This document shows positions 17,544 to 25,936 of a stretch of DNA of 40,826 bases, one piece after another. Position 1 is the stretch's first letter. Each line of letters opens with the position of its first letter. The translations under genes and the position numbers were made by a program. The stretch covers positions 49,980 through 90,805 of the forward strand of contig JAKUOU010000016.1 in the NCBI GenBank assembly GCA_022451065.1, written 5' to 3'. The notes beneath the pieces are model-generated. The model was not told where the DNA came from, did no database searches, and was given only the letters and a program-made list of their open reading frames with translations. Origin of the DNA: Pedosphaera sp. (GTDB lineage: Bacteria; Verrucomicrobiota; Verrucomicrobiia; Limisphaerales; UBA1096).

Positions 17544-17915
17544 ATGGGAAACAAAATATTCGTGGGCGGACTGAATTGGGACGCCACTGAGGACGACATT
17601 CGGGAGGCTTTTGGAGCATCCGGCACGATCACCGAGGCGGTGGTGGTGCAGGATCGTGACACGGGCAGATCACGCGGCTTTGGCTTTGTGACCTATTCCA
17701 GTGATGAGGAAGCTAACGCCGCTGTTGAGAAATTCGATGGCGAGGAGTTCATGGGACGCAAGCTGACCGTAAACGAGGCCCGCCAGCGCGAGGATCGAGG
17801 GGAGGCGGAGGCGGAGGCGGAGGCGGAGGCGGAGGTTATCGCGACCGTGGTGACCGCGGAGGCCGCGGAGGCCGCGGAGGCGGACGTGACAATTGGTAGG
17901 CTATTTCGAATTTAA
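17544..17915 (+). CDS. RRM-type RNA-binding protein with probable frameshift in its glycine-rich tail
   Basis: The ATG at 17544 is supported by AAGGA five bases upstream. Residues 1-80 are one RNA-recognition motif with RNP2 (KIFVGGLNW) and RNP1 (SRGFGFVTY). As sequenced, the frame then reads an odd Glu-Ala repeat and ends at 17915 after 123 residues. Shifting frame at the G4 run (17799-17802) instead gives a run of about ten Gly, then YRDRGDRGGRGGRGGGRDNW and a TAG at 17897-17899. That is the RGG-type tail expected for this family. One missing G in the (GGAGGC) repeat explains the difference. It may be a sequencing error, a real mutation or length variation in the repeat. The protein probably binds single-stranded RNA. 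Confidence 0.85.
   Translation: MGNKIFVGGLNWDATEDDIREAFGASGTITEAVVVQDRDTGRSRGFGFVTYSSDEEANAAVEKFDGEEFMGRKLTVNEARQREDRGEAEAEAEAEAEVIATVVTAEAAEAAEADVTIGRLFRI
17799..17836 (+). repeat. GGAGGC tandem repeat in the RRM gene
   Basis: A G4 run is followed by five tandem copies of a GGAGGC hexamer and a partial sixth. Hexamer changes keep frame, but loss or gain of one G in the run shifts it. The present frame gives Glu-Ala; the alternative gives poly-Gly. Confidence 0.85.
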
Positions 17916-18697
17916 TAATGGCGGCTTCCGTGCCACGTCACGGGATCCTGCTTGTAGTAAGACCGGAGTTCTTCATACAGCTCCGGCCTTTTCTTTTTCA
18001 ATTGCCGGGGCTTCTCGAAAAACGCCTCAGTGGCCGTTGCAAAAAACTCAGCTGGGTTGGTGGTGCCGTAGTGGTCAATCACCGTTTTTTTGCCCTTGGC
18101 CGCCCTGTTCTGTAGTCGTTCGAATTCGCGGCTGAACACCAGCGCCCAAGACCGGTACATCGGCTTGCGCCTGTCCCAATTCTCCCCTTGTCCAAGTGGT
18201 GGTGCGCCGTCGGCGACACCATCGATCTGATCAAGCTGATGCGCGAACTCGTGCATCACAACGTTTCGGCCGTCACAGGCATTCCTGCCGCCTTGTCGAC
18301 TCGAGTCCCAGGCGAGCACCACTGGCCCGTATTGCCATGACTCGCCCAGTCGATGCGCTTGGCTGTTCTCGTCGTACGGGTTTTTTGCCAGGTACGAGCT
18401 GGGATAAACAAGGATGGTACGCAGCGTCGGATAGTAGGCCGGTTCGCGGTGCAGTAATAACAGGCAGGCTTGAGCGGCAATGGTCACCCGAATCTCGTCG
18501 TTAATCTCCAGTCCGCCGCACCCCTCGAATCGTTTCTCGGTTAGGAACACAAGGATATGCTCCTGCAACTCCCGCTGGTCGGCGGCGGGCAGTTGCCCGT
18601 AGACTCCGAGATTTGACTCTAGGACGTTTATCCACTCCGCGGGGAATTTTCTCTGCCGGATTTTCCTGCGCCGCCGTTTTTTGCAAAAGCTGAACAC
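17912..18697 (-). CDS. M90/MtfA-family zinc metallopeptidase
   Basis: 261 residues from a GTG at 18697-18695, supported by GGAGG ten bases upstream. The open frame continues to 19372 but would overlap the divergent oxidoreductase gene and has no family match there. The start reads VFSFCKKRRRRKIRQRKFP. The zinc-binding motif is VVMHEFAHQLDQIDG (HExxH-like HEFAH), and TTNPAEFFATATEAFFEKP supplies the second conserved glutamate segment. E. coli MtfA is a peptidase that also binds the Mlc repressor; whether this one has that role is unknown. It ends a few bases into the region where the RRM reading frame also ends, so the two genes are convergent and nearly touch. Confidence 0.9.
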   Translation of the reverse strand: MFSFCKKRRRRKIRQRKFPAEWINVLESNLGVYGQLPAADQRELQEHILVFLTEKRFEGCGGLEINDEIRVTIAAQACLLLLHREPAYYPTLRTILVYPSSYLAKNPYDENSQAHRLGESWQYGPVVLAWDSSRQGGRNACDGRNVVMHEFAHQLDQIDGVADGAPPLGQGENWDRRKPMYRSWALVFSREFERLQNRAAKGKKTVIDHYGTTNPAEFFATATEAFFEKPRQLKKKRPELYEELRSYYKQDPVTWHGSRHY

Positions 18698-18781
18698 CGT
18701 CGGGAAGCCTCCGTGCGACCCGCGAAAAAGGCCAACATTAAAGTCGTGAGCGCCGGGGTGTGGTGATAACTTTTCCGGCGC

Positions 18782-20122
18782 ATGAAAACCATCAAACGCA
18801 GAATGTTCTTGAAAAGTGGCTTGGCCGCGTCCGCGCTGGGTTTCCCGGCGCTTGGCCAAGTGCGGGGGGCCAACGACAGGGTACAGGTGGCGCTGATTGG
18901 GTGCGGCGGTCGGGGCACACAGGTCACCGCGAGCCTGGCCCGGCGCAGTGATGTCGAGTGCTCGCAGGTGTGCGACATCCACGAGGAGCGCCTCGTCCGG
19001 ATTGCCGACCACATGGCGGAACAGCAGGGCGGTCGGAAGCCGTTGCTGGCCCGGCGAATGGAGGAGGTTTTTGCTAATAAGGGCGTCGATGCCGTGGTAG
19101 TGGCTACGCCGGATCATTGGCATACGCCGGCTGCCATCCTCGCCTGTCAGGCGGGAAAGGATGTTTACGTCGAGAAACCGTTCAGCCACAACATTTGGGA
19201 GGGTCGCAAGCTCGTCGAGGCGGCGCGGAAGTACAAGCGCATCGTGCAGGTCGGCACCCAGAATCGTAGTGCGCCATACAATCTCGCTGCTCGCGACTAC
19301 ATTCAGTCTGGCAAACTTGGCGACATTCGCCTGGTCAAGGTGTTCAACCTCAAGGGCGGCGGGCCGTTTCATCTCGGGACAAGCGGTAGTTCACCGAAAG
19401 GATTTTCCTGGAAAACCTGGCTGGGACCGGCAAAGGCACGGCCGTATCACAGCCGCATCTTTCACGCTGGTTGGCATTATTTCTGGGACTACTCCGGAGG
19501 TGATTTGGCTGACTGCGGCATTCACCAGCTCGACCTTGCGCTGATGGTGATGGGCGATCCCGCCGCACCGGCTGCGGTGTCCGCCTCGGGCGGTCGTATC
19601 CAGCACAGGGGCGACGACGCCGAGGTGCCGGATGTGGAGATTCTGCAGTATGACTATCCCGGTTTTGTTATGACCTTCGAGCATTCACATTTCGCCGGTG
19701 CAATGAGCAAGATCAACGGCAGCATCCGTTCGAGTGACAAGTTTCCGCACTGGCCACAGTGCGCGACTCGCATCGAGTTTTACGGCACGAGGGACATGAT
19801 GATGCTCGGGCGACACGGCGGCGGTTGGCAGGTGTTTGCCTCAAACGGCAGGGTGGTGGGGCAGCAGTATGGCCGACATCCGGACCCGGAGCATCAGCAG
19901 AATTATGTCGACTGTATCCGCTCGCGCGAGTTGCCCAACGCGGACGTTGGGCTCGCGCAGGTGACAACGTCTGTGATGCATATGGGTAATATCGCGCACC
20001 GGGTCGGCAACCAAAAGCTGCGTTACGATGCTAGGTCGGAGCGGTTCATCAACAGCGACCCGGCAAACCGCTTGGCCAAGCGCCAGAACGTTAACGAGTT
20101 TTCCGTCAAGGACATGGTTTGA
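18782..20122 (+). CDS. Exported Gfo/Idh/MocA-family oxidoreductase (second copy)
   Basis: 446 residues. The N-terminus KRRMFLKSGLAASALGFPALG is a twin-arginine type signal. The Rossmann motif is VALIGCGGRGTQVTASLARR; VDAVVVATPDHWHTPAAIL and YVEKPFSHN follow, with the family's catalytic Lys. A conserved DCGIHQLDLALMVMG segment of the second domain is present. The protein differs clearly from the copy at 12475-13806, so it is a paralogue rather than a recent duplicate. It is probably a periplasmic sugar-type oxidoreductase of unknown substrate. Its start is 84 bases from the divergent peptidase start. Palindrome copies at 18851-18860 and 20071-20080 encode LGQ and LAK respectively. Confidence 0.9.
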   Translation: MKTIKRRMFLKSGLAASALGFPALGQVRGANDRVQVALIGCGGRGTQVTASLARRSDVECSQVCDIHEERLVRIADHMAEQQGGRKPLLARRMEEVFANKGVDAVVVATPDHWHTPAAILACQAGKDVYVEKPFSHNIWEGRKLVEAARKYKRIVQVGTQNRSAPYNLAARDYIQSGKLGDIRLVKVFNLKGGGPFHLGTSGSSPKGFSWKTWLGPAKARPYHSRIFHAGWHYFWDYSGGDLADCGIHQLDLALMVMGDPAAPAAVSASGGRIQHRGDDAEVPDVEILQYDYPGFVMTFEHSHFAGAMSKINGSIRSSDKFPHWPQCATRIEFYGTRDMMMLGRHGGGWQVFASNGRVVGQQYGRHPDPEHQQNYVDCIRSRELPNADVGLAQVTTSVMHMGNIAHRVGNQKLRYDARSERFINSDPANRLAKRQNVNEFSVKDMV

Positions 20123-20262
20123 GATCTTCAGCCGGTGTTGCTGACAACGATGCAGACATAAGTAATAAGGAAGATTTTGGATCTCCAATCGTTGTACCCT
20201 GATCCATCCGGTACCGGTCCGTGCGAATCACAATAGCCTGCCCGGCTCCATCCTTTTGCGCT
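20123..20262. other. Convergent intergenic region
   Basis: 140 bases between two convergent genes. It holds no open frame with coding character and no clear hairpin followed by a T run on either strand. Confidence 0.4.
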
Positions 20263-21678
20263 TCAGGCAATGATGTTGTGTATGACTTTTCCGTGGACGT
20301 CCGTCAGACGAAAGTCACGACCGCTGTATCGGTAGGTGAGCTTCTCGTGGTCTAGCCCCATCAGGTGCAGGATGGTTGCATGTAGATCGTGTACATGCAC
20401 GGGGTTTTCGACGGCGGAACAGCCAAACTCGTCCGTGGCACCGTAGGTAAAACCGGGCTTCACGCCGCCACCGGCCATCCAGACTGTGAATCCGTAGTGG
20501 TCGTGATCGCGGCCTTTCTGTCCTTCACTGGTGGGAGCGCGACCGAATTCACCGCCCCAAATCACGAGCGTTTCATCGAGTAATCCTCGCAGTTTTAAAT
20601 CCTGAATCAGGCCGGCGATGCCTTGGTCGCATTCACGGGCTAGATGGGCATGGCCACCCTTGATATCGCCATGCCCGGTGTCCCACGCGATGTCGTAGCC
20701 GCTAATGGAGTGCGAGAGTTGCACCATGCGCACGCCGCGTTCCACTAGGCGCCGGGCAATGAGGCAGCCTTTGGCGAATTCGCTTTTGCCGTAGAGATCA
20801 AGTGTTGGTTTGCTTTCCTGGGCCGTATCAAAAACATCCGGCACAGCGAACTGCATGCGGAAGGCCATCTCCATCGCCTGGATGCTGGACTCCAGTTTCT
20901 GATCCTGCTGCTGGCTTTCGAGATCAAACCGATTGAGCTGGGCAAGTAGGTTGGCCTGTTGACGTTGTTCGGTGCGGGATAGATGTGGATTTTTCAGGTC
21001 ACGCAAAATGCTGTCCGGCTTCATTTCGGCGATATTCGCGTACACGCCGGCGTAGGCTCCTGGCAAAAACGAGTTGCCCCAGTTTGCCGCTTTGCCGCGG
21101 GGTTTCGCACGCGGGCTCATGGCAACGAGGCCGGGCAGTTCCTGATTCTCCGTGCCGAGGCCATAGCATAACCACGAGCCGAGGCTGGGTCGGCTGGGCT
21201 GCAGGTGGCCGAGATTAAACATCATCATCGCGCCCGCATGCTCGGGAATGTTCGTATGCATTGAGTGGATGAAACAAATGTCATCAGAACATTCCGCTGT
21301 GTGCGGGAAAATGTCGCTCACCCATTTGCCTGTTTGCCCATATCGCTTGAAACCGAAGGGCGACGGGAACAGGCCGTTCTTGGTGTTTCGCAGTGACTTG
21401 CGATCTACAATCTTCGGCCGTTGCCCGGCGAACTCGGCGATTTTCGGCTTGTAATCAAATGTATCCACTTGCGACGGCCCGCCTGGCATGAATAGCTGAA
21501 TCACATGCTTGGCCTTGGGCGCAAAGTGCGGCGCCTTGGGCGCAAGCGGTGAGGCCTGTCCAGCGCTGGCACTTTGGTTGAACATGCCAGCGAGGCTGAT
21601 GCTTCCAAAGCCCGCACCGATGCGGTGCAAGGCGTCGCGTCGTGAAATCGGTGGGAGTGGATTTCGGTGAGGTTGCAT
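20263..21678 (-). CDS. DUF1501-family exported protein (second copy)
   Basis: 471 residues. The signal region ISRRDALHRIGAGFGSISLAG carries twin arginines. Core motifs are HVIQLFMPGGPSQVDTFDYK, LVIWGGEFGRAPTSEGQKGRD, GRDHDHYGFTVWMAGGGV and HVHDLHATILHLMGL. These match the DUF1501 proteins at 16024 and 24094 in order and spacing. Closest in layout to the 16024 copy. It follows the DUF1549/DUF1553 gene at 21692-24022 by 13 bases and is the last gene of a three-gene minus-strand set. The function is unknown beyond association with DUF1549 proteins. Confidence 0.92.
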   Translation of the reverse strand: MQPHRNPLPPISRRDALHRIGAGFGSISLAGMFNQSASAGQASPLAPKAPHFAPKAKHVIQLFMPGGPSQVDTFDYKPKIAEFAGQRPKIVDRKSLRNTKNGLFPSPFGFKRYGQTGKWVSDIFPHTAECSDDICFIHSMHTNIPEHAGAMMMFNLGHLQPSRPSLGSWLCYGLGTENQELPGLVAMSPRAKPRGKAANWGNSFLPGAYAGVYANIAEMKPDSILRDLKNPHLSRTEQRQQANLLAQLNRFDLESQQQDQKLESSIQAMEMAFRMQFAVPDVFDTAQESKPTLDLYGKSEFAKGCLIARRLVERGVRMVQLSHSISGYDIAWDTGHGDIKGGHAHLARECDQGIAGLIQDLKLRGLLDETLVIWGGEFGRAPTSEGQKGRDHDHYGFTVWMAGGGVKPGFTYGATDEFGCSAVENPVHVHDLHATILHLMGLDHEKLTYRYSGRDFRLTDVHGKVIHNIIA

Positions 21679-21691
21679 TGTTTGAAACGGT

Positions 21692-24022
21692 TTAGCGAAT
21701 ATACATGAACTCGTTGGCGCTCAGCAAGGCCTGACAGTACTGTTGCCAACGGGTCAGCCGGCTGGCGACCGGCTGCGCACCCTTCAAGAATCCTTTGGCC
21801 AGGCGCTGTTCGCGGTCGGTCGGCGCCCGACCATAGAGCAGCGAGTAGGCACGTGCAATGCGGGTTGTCACATCGTCGGACTCTCTCTCCAATCGCTTGG
21901 ACAATGCGCGGGCACGGTCGAGCATAAATCGGCTGTTCATCATGAACAAAAACTGTTGCGGGATGACATTTGCGGTGCGCTTGGCGGCGCTGGCCCGCGG
22001 GATTGGAAAATCGAACAGACGAAGAAATTTATCCGAAGCCAGAGGCGCGTTGCGGCTGACCTTTGCGTAAAGTGTGCGGCGGTTGCTGGCGACGATGTCC
22101 TGCACCGGCCCGCCACCTATCTGGAGGTCAAGTTCGCCAGTGACGGCGAGCAGGGAATCCCGCCACGTTTCCACATCCATCCGGCGCGGTGTCATGCGCC
22201 AAAGCGAGCGGTTGTCTCCGTCGCTTGCAAAGGATGTTTCGTCAAATACGCTGCTGCTGCGATAGGTCGCGGAGGTAAGAATCAGTCGATGCAACGCCTT
22301 GGTCGACCAGCCGCTTTCAACGAAAGTCGCAGACAGCCAGTCGAGTAACTCAGGGTGTGTTGGCACTTGGCCAAGCACGCCGAAATTGTCCGGCGAGCGC
22401 ACCAGCCCTTGGCCAAGGTGGTGCTGCCACACACGGTTCACGAACACCCGGGCCGTCAGCGGATTGGTCGGATCGACCACCGCCTTGGCCAATTGTTCAC
22501 GCCCGCTGCCCTGACTGAAATGCTCGCGGTCTTTGCCGGCGACAATGCGCAGAAACCGGCGCGGCGCCACCTTGCCCGGCTTCATCGCATTGCCGCGCAG
22601 GGCCACTTTCATATCCTCGCTGCCGGCGTCGCGCAGCGTATGGGCAAACTCGAATTTCGGTGGTGCCTTCGCCTCCAGTTCCTTGACCTCCATTTGCCAG
22701 TTGGCGATCTGTTTCTTGATCTCGTCTGACTGGGGCTGCTTTTTGGCCTTTCGGATTTTATCGTGCAGGGCATCGATGGGTTTCCGGGCATTGTGATAGG
22801 CGTCAATCACCTTCTTTTTAGCCAATGGAGTTTCGCTTTCGCGTGTGTTGTTGAACACTCCAGCGATCGAATAGTAATCCTGAATTGGGATAGGATCAAA
22901 CTTGTGATCATGGCAGCGCGCACACGCCAACGTCAGCCCGAGAAACGCCCGCGAAAAAGTGTCCACGCGATCGTCGAGTGTTTCACTTTTTGCCTGCGCG
23001 ATGCTCTCAGGGTCGCCGCCGTCTGAGGCATACGTCGGCCCCAGAGCAAAAAAGCCAGTGCCGGCTGCCGCGCTTCGTGCCATTTTATCACCGGTGATCT
23101 GGCTGCGGACGAACTCTTCGTACGGCAGATCGGCATTGAACGCGCGAACCACCCAGTCACGATACTGCCACGCCTTGGGATGCGACCGGTTATCCTGCGT
23201 CCAGCCTCCTGCATCGCTGTATCGCGCCACGTCCAGCCAATGCCGTCCCCAGCGTTCGCCGTACTGGGGCCGGTTCAACAGGGAATCAACCAACATCGAC
23301 ACAGCCTGATCGTTTAGCTCGCCTGCTGTGTTGCCCCCCAACTGCCGCGTCCACTCGCTCAACTCATCCGGCGTAGGCGGCAGACCCACCAAATCCAAAA
23401 ACACACGCCGAACAAACACTGAAGCCTTGGCTTCCGGTGACTGCCTGAGGCCTTCGTTGTACAAGCCTTCGGCAACGAATTGGTCGATTGGATTCCGCAC
23501 TCTCGCACCCGACACCGTCGGTGGGATCACTTTTTTCACGGGGCGCCATGCCCAATGTTCGCGAGCCTTGGTCCAATCGTAATTATCCGTCGTTGGCACG
23601 ACCGTTGCCTTGGGCCAAGGAGCCCCCAACTCAACCCACTTCGCCAATGCCGCAATCTTCGGGTCGCTCAACTTCGGTTTGCCCAACGCCGGCATCTTCT
23701 TGCCCTGGTGCCGCACGTAACGAATCATTCGACTCTCGTCCGGGTTTCCAAGAATGATCGCTGGCCCGTGTTCGCCCCCTTTCAAAATAGCGTCTCGGCT
23801 ATCCAAACGGAGTCCGCTCCGCTCCGGTTCCGCCAGTCCGCTGTGGCATTCATAACAATTATTCACCAAAATTGGCCGCACCTTACTTTCAAAAAACTCA
23901 AAGTGCTGAGAATCTGCATAAACCAAATTCACACAAATAGCACAGTAAGCAGCGAATGTTTCAGATAAAAATTTCAACGCACAGAAAAGTGATGCAACGA
24001 GCCTTATGCAGACAAGCACCAA
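21692..24022 (-). CDS. PSD1 cytochrome/DUF1549/DUF1553 fusion protein
   Basis: About 776 residues from a TTG at 24022; the GTG in the next codon is equally possible and the start is uncertain. A hydrophobic leader ends near VYADSQ. PSD1, a planctomycete-type c cytochrome domain, holds CYECH (Cys56, Cys59, His60 in this numbering) in RPILVNNCYECHSG. DUF1549 follows with VFVRRVFLDLVGLPPTPDEL and a second CxxCH motif in CARCHDHKFDPIPIQDYYS. DUF1553 includes ARVFVNRVWQHHLGQGL and HRLILTSATYRSSS. The haem sites make it a likely client of the CcsA/ResB system in this window (inference). It sits between two DUF1501 genes. Three palindromes lie within 130 bases, at 22366, 22408 and 22485. Confidence 0.9.
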   Translation of the reverse strand: MVLVCIRLVASLFCALKFLSETFAAYCAICVNLVYADSQHFEFFESKVRPILVNNCYECHSGLAEPERSGLRLDSRDAILKGGEHGPAIILGNPDESRMIRYVRHQGKKMPALGKPKLSDPKIAALAKWVELGAPWPKATVVPTTDNYDWTKAREHWAWRPVKKVIPPTVSGARVRNPIDQFVAEGLYNEGLRQSPEAKASVFVRRVFLDLVGLPPTPDELSEWTRQLGGNTAGELNDQAVSMLVDSLLNRPQYGERWGRHWLDVARYSDAGGWTQDNRSHPKAWQYRDWVVRAFNADLPYEEFVRSQITGDKMARSAAAGTGFFALGPTYASDGGDPESIAQAKSETLDDRVDTFSRAFLGLTLACARCHDHKFDPIPIQDYYSIAGVFNNTRESETPLAKKKVIDAYHNARKPIDALHDKIRKAKKQPQSDEIKKQIANWQMEVKELEAKAPPKFEFAHTLRDAGSEDMKVALRGNAMKPGKVAPRRFLRIVAGKDREHFSQGSGREQLAKAVVDPTNPLTARVFVNRVWQHHLGQGLVRSPDNFGVLGQVPTHPELLDWLSATFVESGWSTKALHRLILTSATYRSSSVFDETSFASDGDNRSLWRMTPRRMDVETWRDSLLAVTGELDLQIGGGPVQDIVASNRRTLYAKVSRNAPLASDKFLRLFDFPIPRASAAKRTANVIPQQFLFMMNSRFMLDRARALSKRLERESDDVTTRIARAYSLLYGRAPTDREQRLAKGFLKGAQPVASRLTRWQQYCQALLSANEFMYIR

Positions 24023-24093
24023 AGAGTTTCAAGATACAGATTTGTTGGAGAAAAATGGAAATGGTGATTCGATTCCTGCCGCATAAAGTTTTT

Positions 24094-25554
24094 TTAAAAC
24101 AGCTCTTTTATGGGCTCGTGATCGAGGATTGCTTTGGTGACTTCGGCTCGAAGCAGGTCTGGCGAGACGCGAAGTTGTGCGGCGTCGAACATGGTGTGGA
24201 GTACAGTGGCCAAGAGGTTTTCGGGGCCATAAGGTTCGGAGGCGGGATAGCTGCCCGTTCGGTCGGACCGACCGATTACCTGTCCCATTTTCAAGCCGCC
24301 GCCCGAGATCAAAAGCGGAGTCAAGGCGCCGTGATGATCCGTTCCGGCATCACGATTCTTTTTGATCGGCGTGCGTCCCATTTCACCCGTTACAATCAAC
24401 AGGATCTTGTCGCTAAGGCCGCGCGCCTTAACGTCGTCGAGAAAGGCGGCCACCGCGTGATCCATCTGGGCTCCCAATGTTTGCATGCCAACTAGGGTGC
24501 CGGGATTATTGGCGCCGCCGCCATGAAAGTCCCAACTGGAATCAACCACGGTTACGAATCCGCATCCCGCTTCGCATAGACGTCGGGCCAGGAGCATCTC
24601 CTTGCCCAACAAATTCGTCCAACGAGCCTGGTCGACCAATTTTTTCTTTCCGTTAAACAGAAAGTACTTACCGCCTTCGTGGTAATCCGCCATGCGGAAC
24701 AGATGGCTGGTATCGTATCGCGCAATGGTTTTCGGATCTTCCTTGGACAGGTCAAATGCATCGGAGACGCCGCGAAGCAGCAGGTCGTACGCCTGCCGTT
24801 CAACCTGGCTCATTGCGTTCACTTCGCCGGCTCGATCCATTCGGCGTTTCAAGCCATCGAGTTGTCTCAAGAGCTGAAACCGATCGGTAAAACGGTCGCG
24901 GGGCACCTTCAAATCAAAATTACTCAACTGGTCCGGACTACCGTCGAGAACGAGTCCCTTGTAGGGGCTCCCCAGACGCCCCGCCCCGGCCACTTGCTGC
25001 TTGATTCGGGGAAGCCCGAACGTTGGCGTCGGTGAACCCAGCTTGAGACCGGTCTGGACGGCCTCCGGCACGATAACGGTATTCATAGGCATACCGGTCA
25101 CGGGATGAAAGGCGCCGGAGCCAAGCGCACACATGGCGGCCATCGCCGCACCCGATGGATGCCGGCCCGTCAGAATGGGGAGGTGATTGTGGCTGCTATC
25201 ATTGGTGGCGAAGGAACGCACCACGGCCAACCGATCGGCTCGTTGGGCTAACTGGGAGAGGGTGCCGCCAAACCAGACGCCTGGGAGACTGGTCCGGACT
25301 TCGCCGGTGCAACTGCGGTTGTCGCTGGCGACATCAAGTTTTGGATCGAATGTTTCAATCTGGGGAGGGCCGCCTTGCAGAAAGAGAAAGACGACGGATT
25401 TGTTTTTGAAAACGCTCTGGTCCATCGCGGCCTGGGATCGAGTGGCGAGCAATCCTGGCAAGGCGAGGCCGCCGAGGCTGCCGATGCGGAGAAAATCGCG
25501 GCGCCTCATGCCCGCTGGGCCTTGGGCAAATCTTTGGTCGGTGACGGTTAGCAT
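24094..25554 (-). CDS. DUF1501-family exported protein (third copy)
   Basis: 486 residues from 25554; a start at the internal ATG 15 codons later (25509) is also plausible and would place MRRRDFLRIGSLGGLALPG at the N-terminus. The twin-arginine signal is clear either way. Core motifs are KSVVFLFLQGGPPQIETFD, ILLIVTGEMGRTPIKKNRDA and GTDHHGALTPLLISGGGLKM. The shared C-terminal block reads NLLATVLHTMFDAAQLR, so the HDLHAT of the other copies is changed. This makes it a distinct DUF1501 subgroup. It is first in the three-gene set; the next gene starts about 71 bases downstream. Ends with KAILDHEPIKELF. Confidence 0.9.
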   Translation of the reverse strand: MLTVTDQRFAQGPAGMRRRDFLRIGSLGGLALPGLLATRSQAAMDQSVFKNKSVVFLFLQGGPPQIETFDPKLDVASDNRSCTGEVRTSLPGVWFGGTLSQLAQRADRLAVVRSFATNDSSHNHLPILTGRHPSGAAMAAMCALGSGAFHPVTGMPMNTVIVPEAVQTGLKLGSPTPTFGLPRIKQQVAGAGRLGSPYKGLVLDGSPDQLSNFDLKVPRDRFTDRFQLLRQLDGLKRRMDRAGEVNAMSQVERQAYDLLLRGVSDAFDLSKEDPKTIARYDTSHLFRMADYHEGGKYFLFNGKKKLVDQARWTNLLGKEMLLARRLCEAGCGFVTVVDSSWDFHGGGANNPGTLVGMQTLGAQMDHAVAAFLDDVKARGLSDKILLIVTGEMGRTPIKKNRDAGTDHHGALTPLLISGGGLKMGQVIGRSDRTGSYPASEPYGPENLLATVLHTMFDAAQLRVSPDLLRAEVTKAILDHEPIKELF

Positions 25555-25770
25555 GACTTGGCCATTCGGGTCACTGTAATGTGGAGTTTAGCCTGTCCAA
25601 GGTGGAGGGGGCAAGGTAATCGCGATAGAGGACGCGGTGCTTGCGAGAGACGCATCGTATCCAGTTCCAGTTTTTGAGTTTCTAAACGTCAATGAACTGT
25701 CAATGAAACAGATGGCTTTTAAGGGAGAGTGGCCAAGCCTTGAAAATCTTGAAAATAAAGACTTTAGGGA
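25555..25770. other. Intergenic region between DUF1501 gene and tRNA-Val
   Basis: 216 bases, AT-rich in its tRNA-proximal half. It should carry the promoter of the three-gene DUF1501 set, but no convincing -35/-10 pair was found. No terminator hairpin for the tRNA was seen, only short T runs past its 3' end. Confidence 0.35.
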
Positions 25771-25846
25771 TGGTGGGCGAAGAGGGATTCGAACCCCCGA
25801 CCAACGGCGTGTAAAGCCGCTGCGCTAGCCGCTGCGCCATTCGCCC
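25771..25846 (-). tRNA. tRNA-Val (anticodon UAC)
   Basis: 76 bases including an encoded CCA. Acceptor GGGCGAA pairs with TTCGCCC; the D stem is GCGC/GCGC; the anticodon stem GCGGC/GCCGT encloses TTTACAC, giving anticodon UAC; the T arm carries GGTTCGAATC. All four arms fold without gaps. Reads GUA and other Val codons by wobble. Confidence 0.97.
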
Positions 25847-25936
25847 ATCCATGGAACTGTTTGGCCGATTGGCCGTACGGCCGCATTCTCAACAAATCGT
25901 TCCCAGTCGCAAGTCTTTCCGCTTGGTCAGGAGCAC

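Noticed and set aside
17799-17885. CRISPR-like short repeats at GGAGGC and GGCCGC
   Set aside because: The repeats have no spacers and are the codons of a Gly-rich tail read in another frame.
18698-19372. Upstream extension of the MtfA-like peptidase frame
   Set aside because: It overlaps the divergent oxidoreductase gene, has no family similarity, and a GTG with GGAGG at the right distance lies at 18697.
25555-25770. Possible small genes beside tRNA-Val
   Set aside because: The only open frame there (25637-25828) runs through the tRNA in the opposite direction and its last part is the translated tRNA complement.
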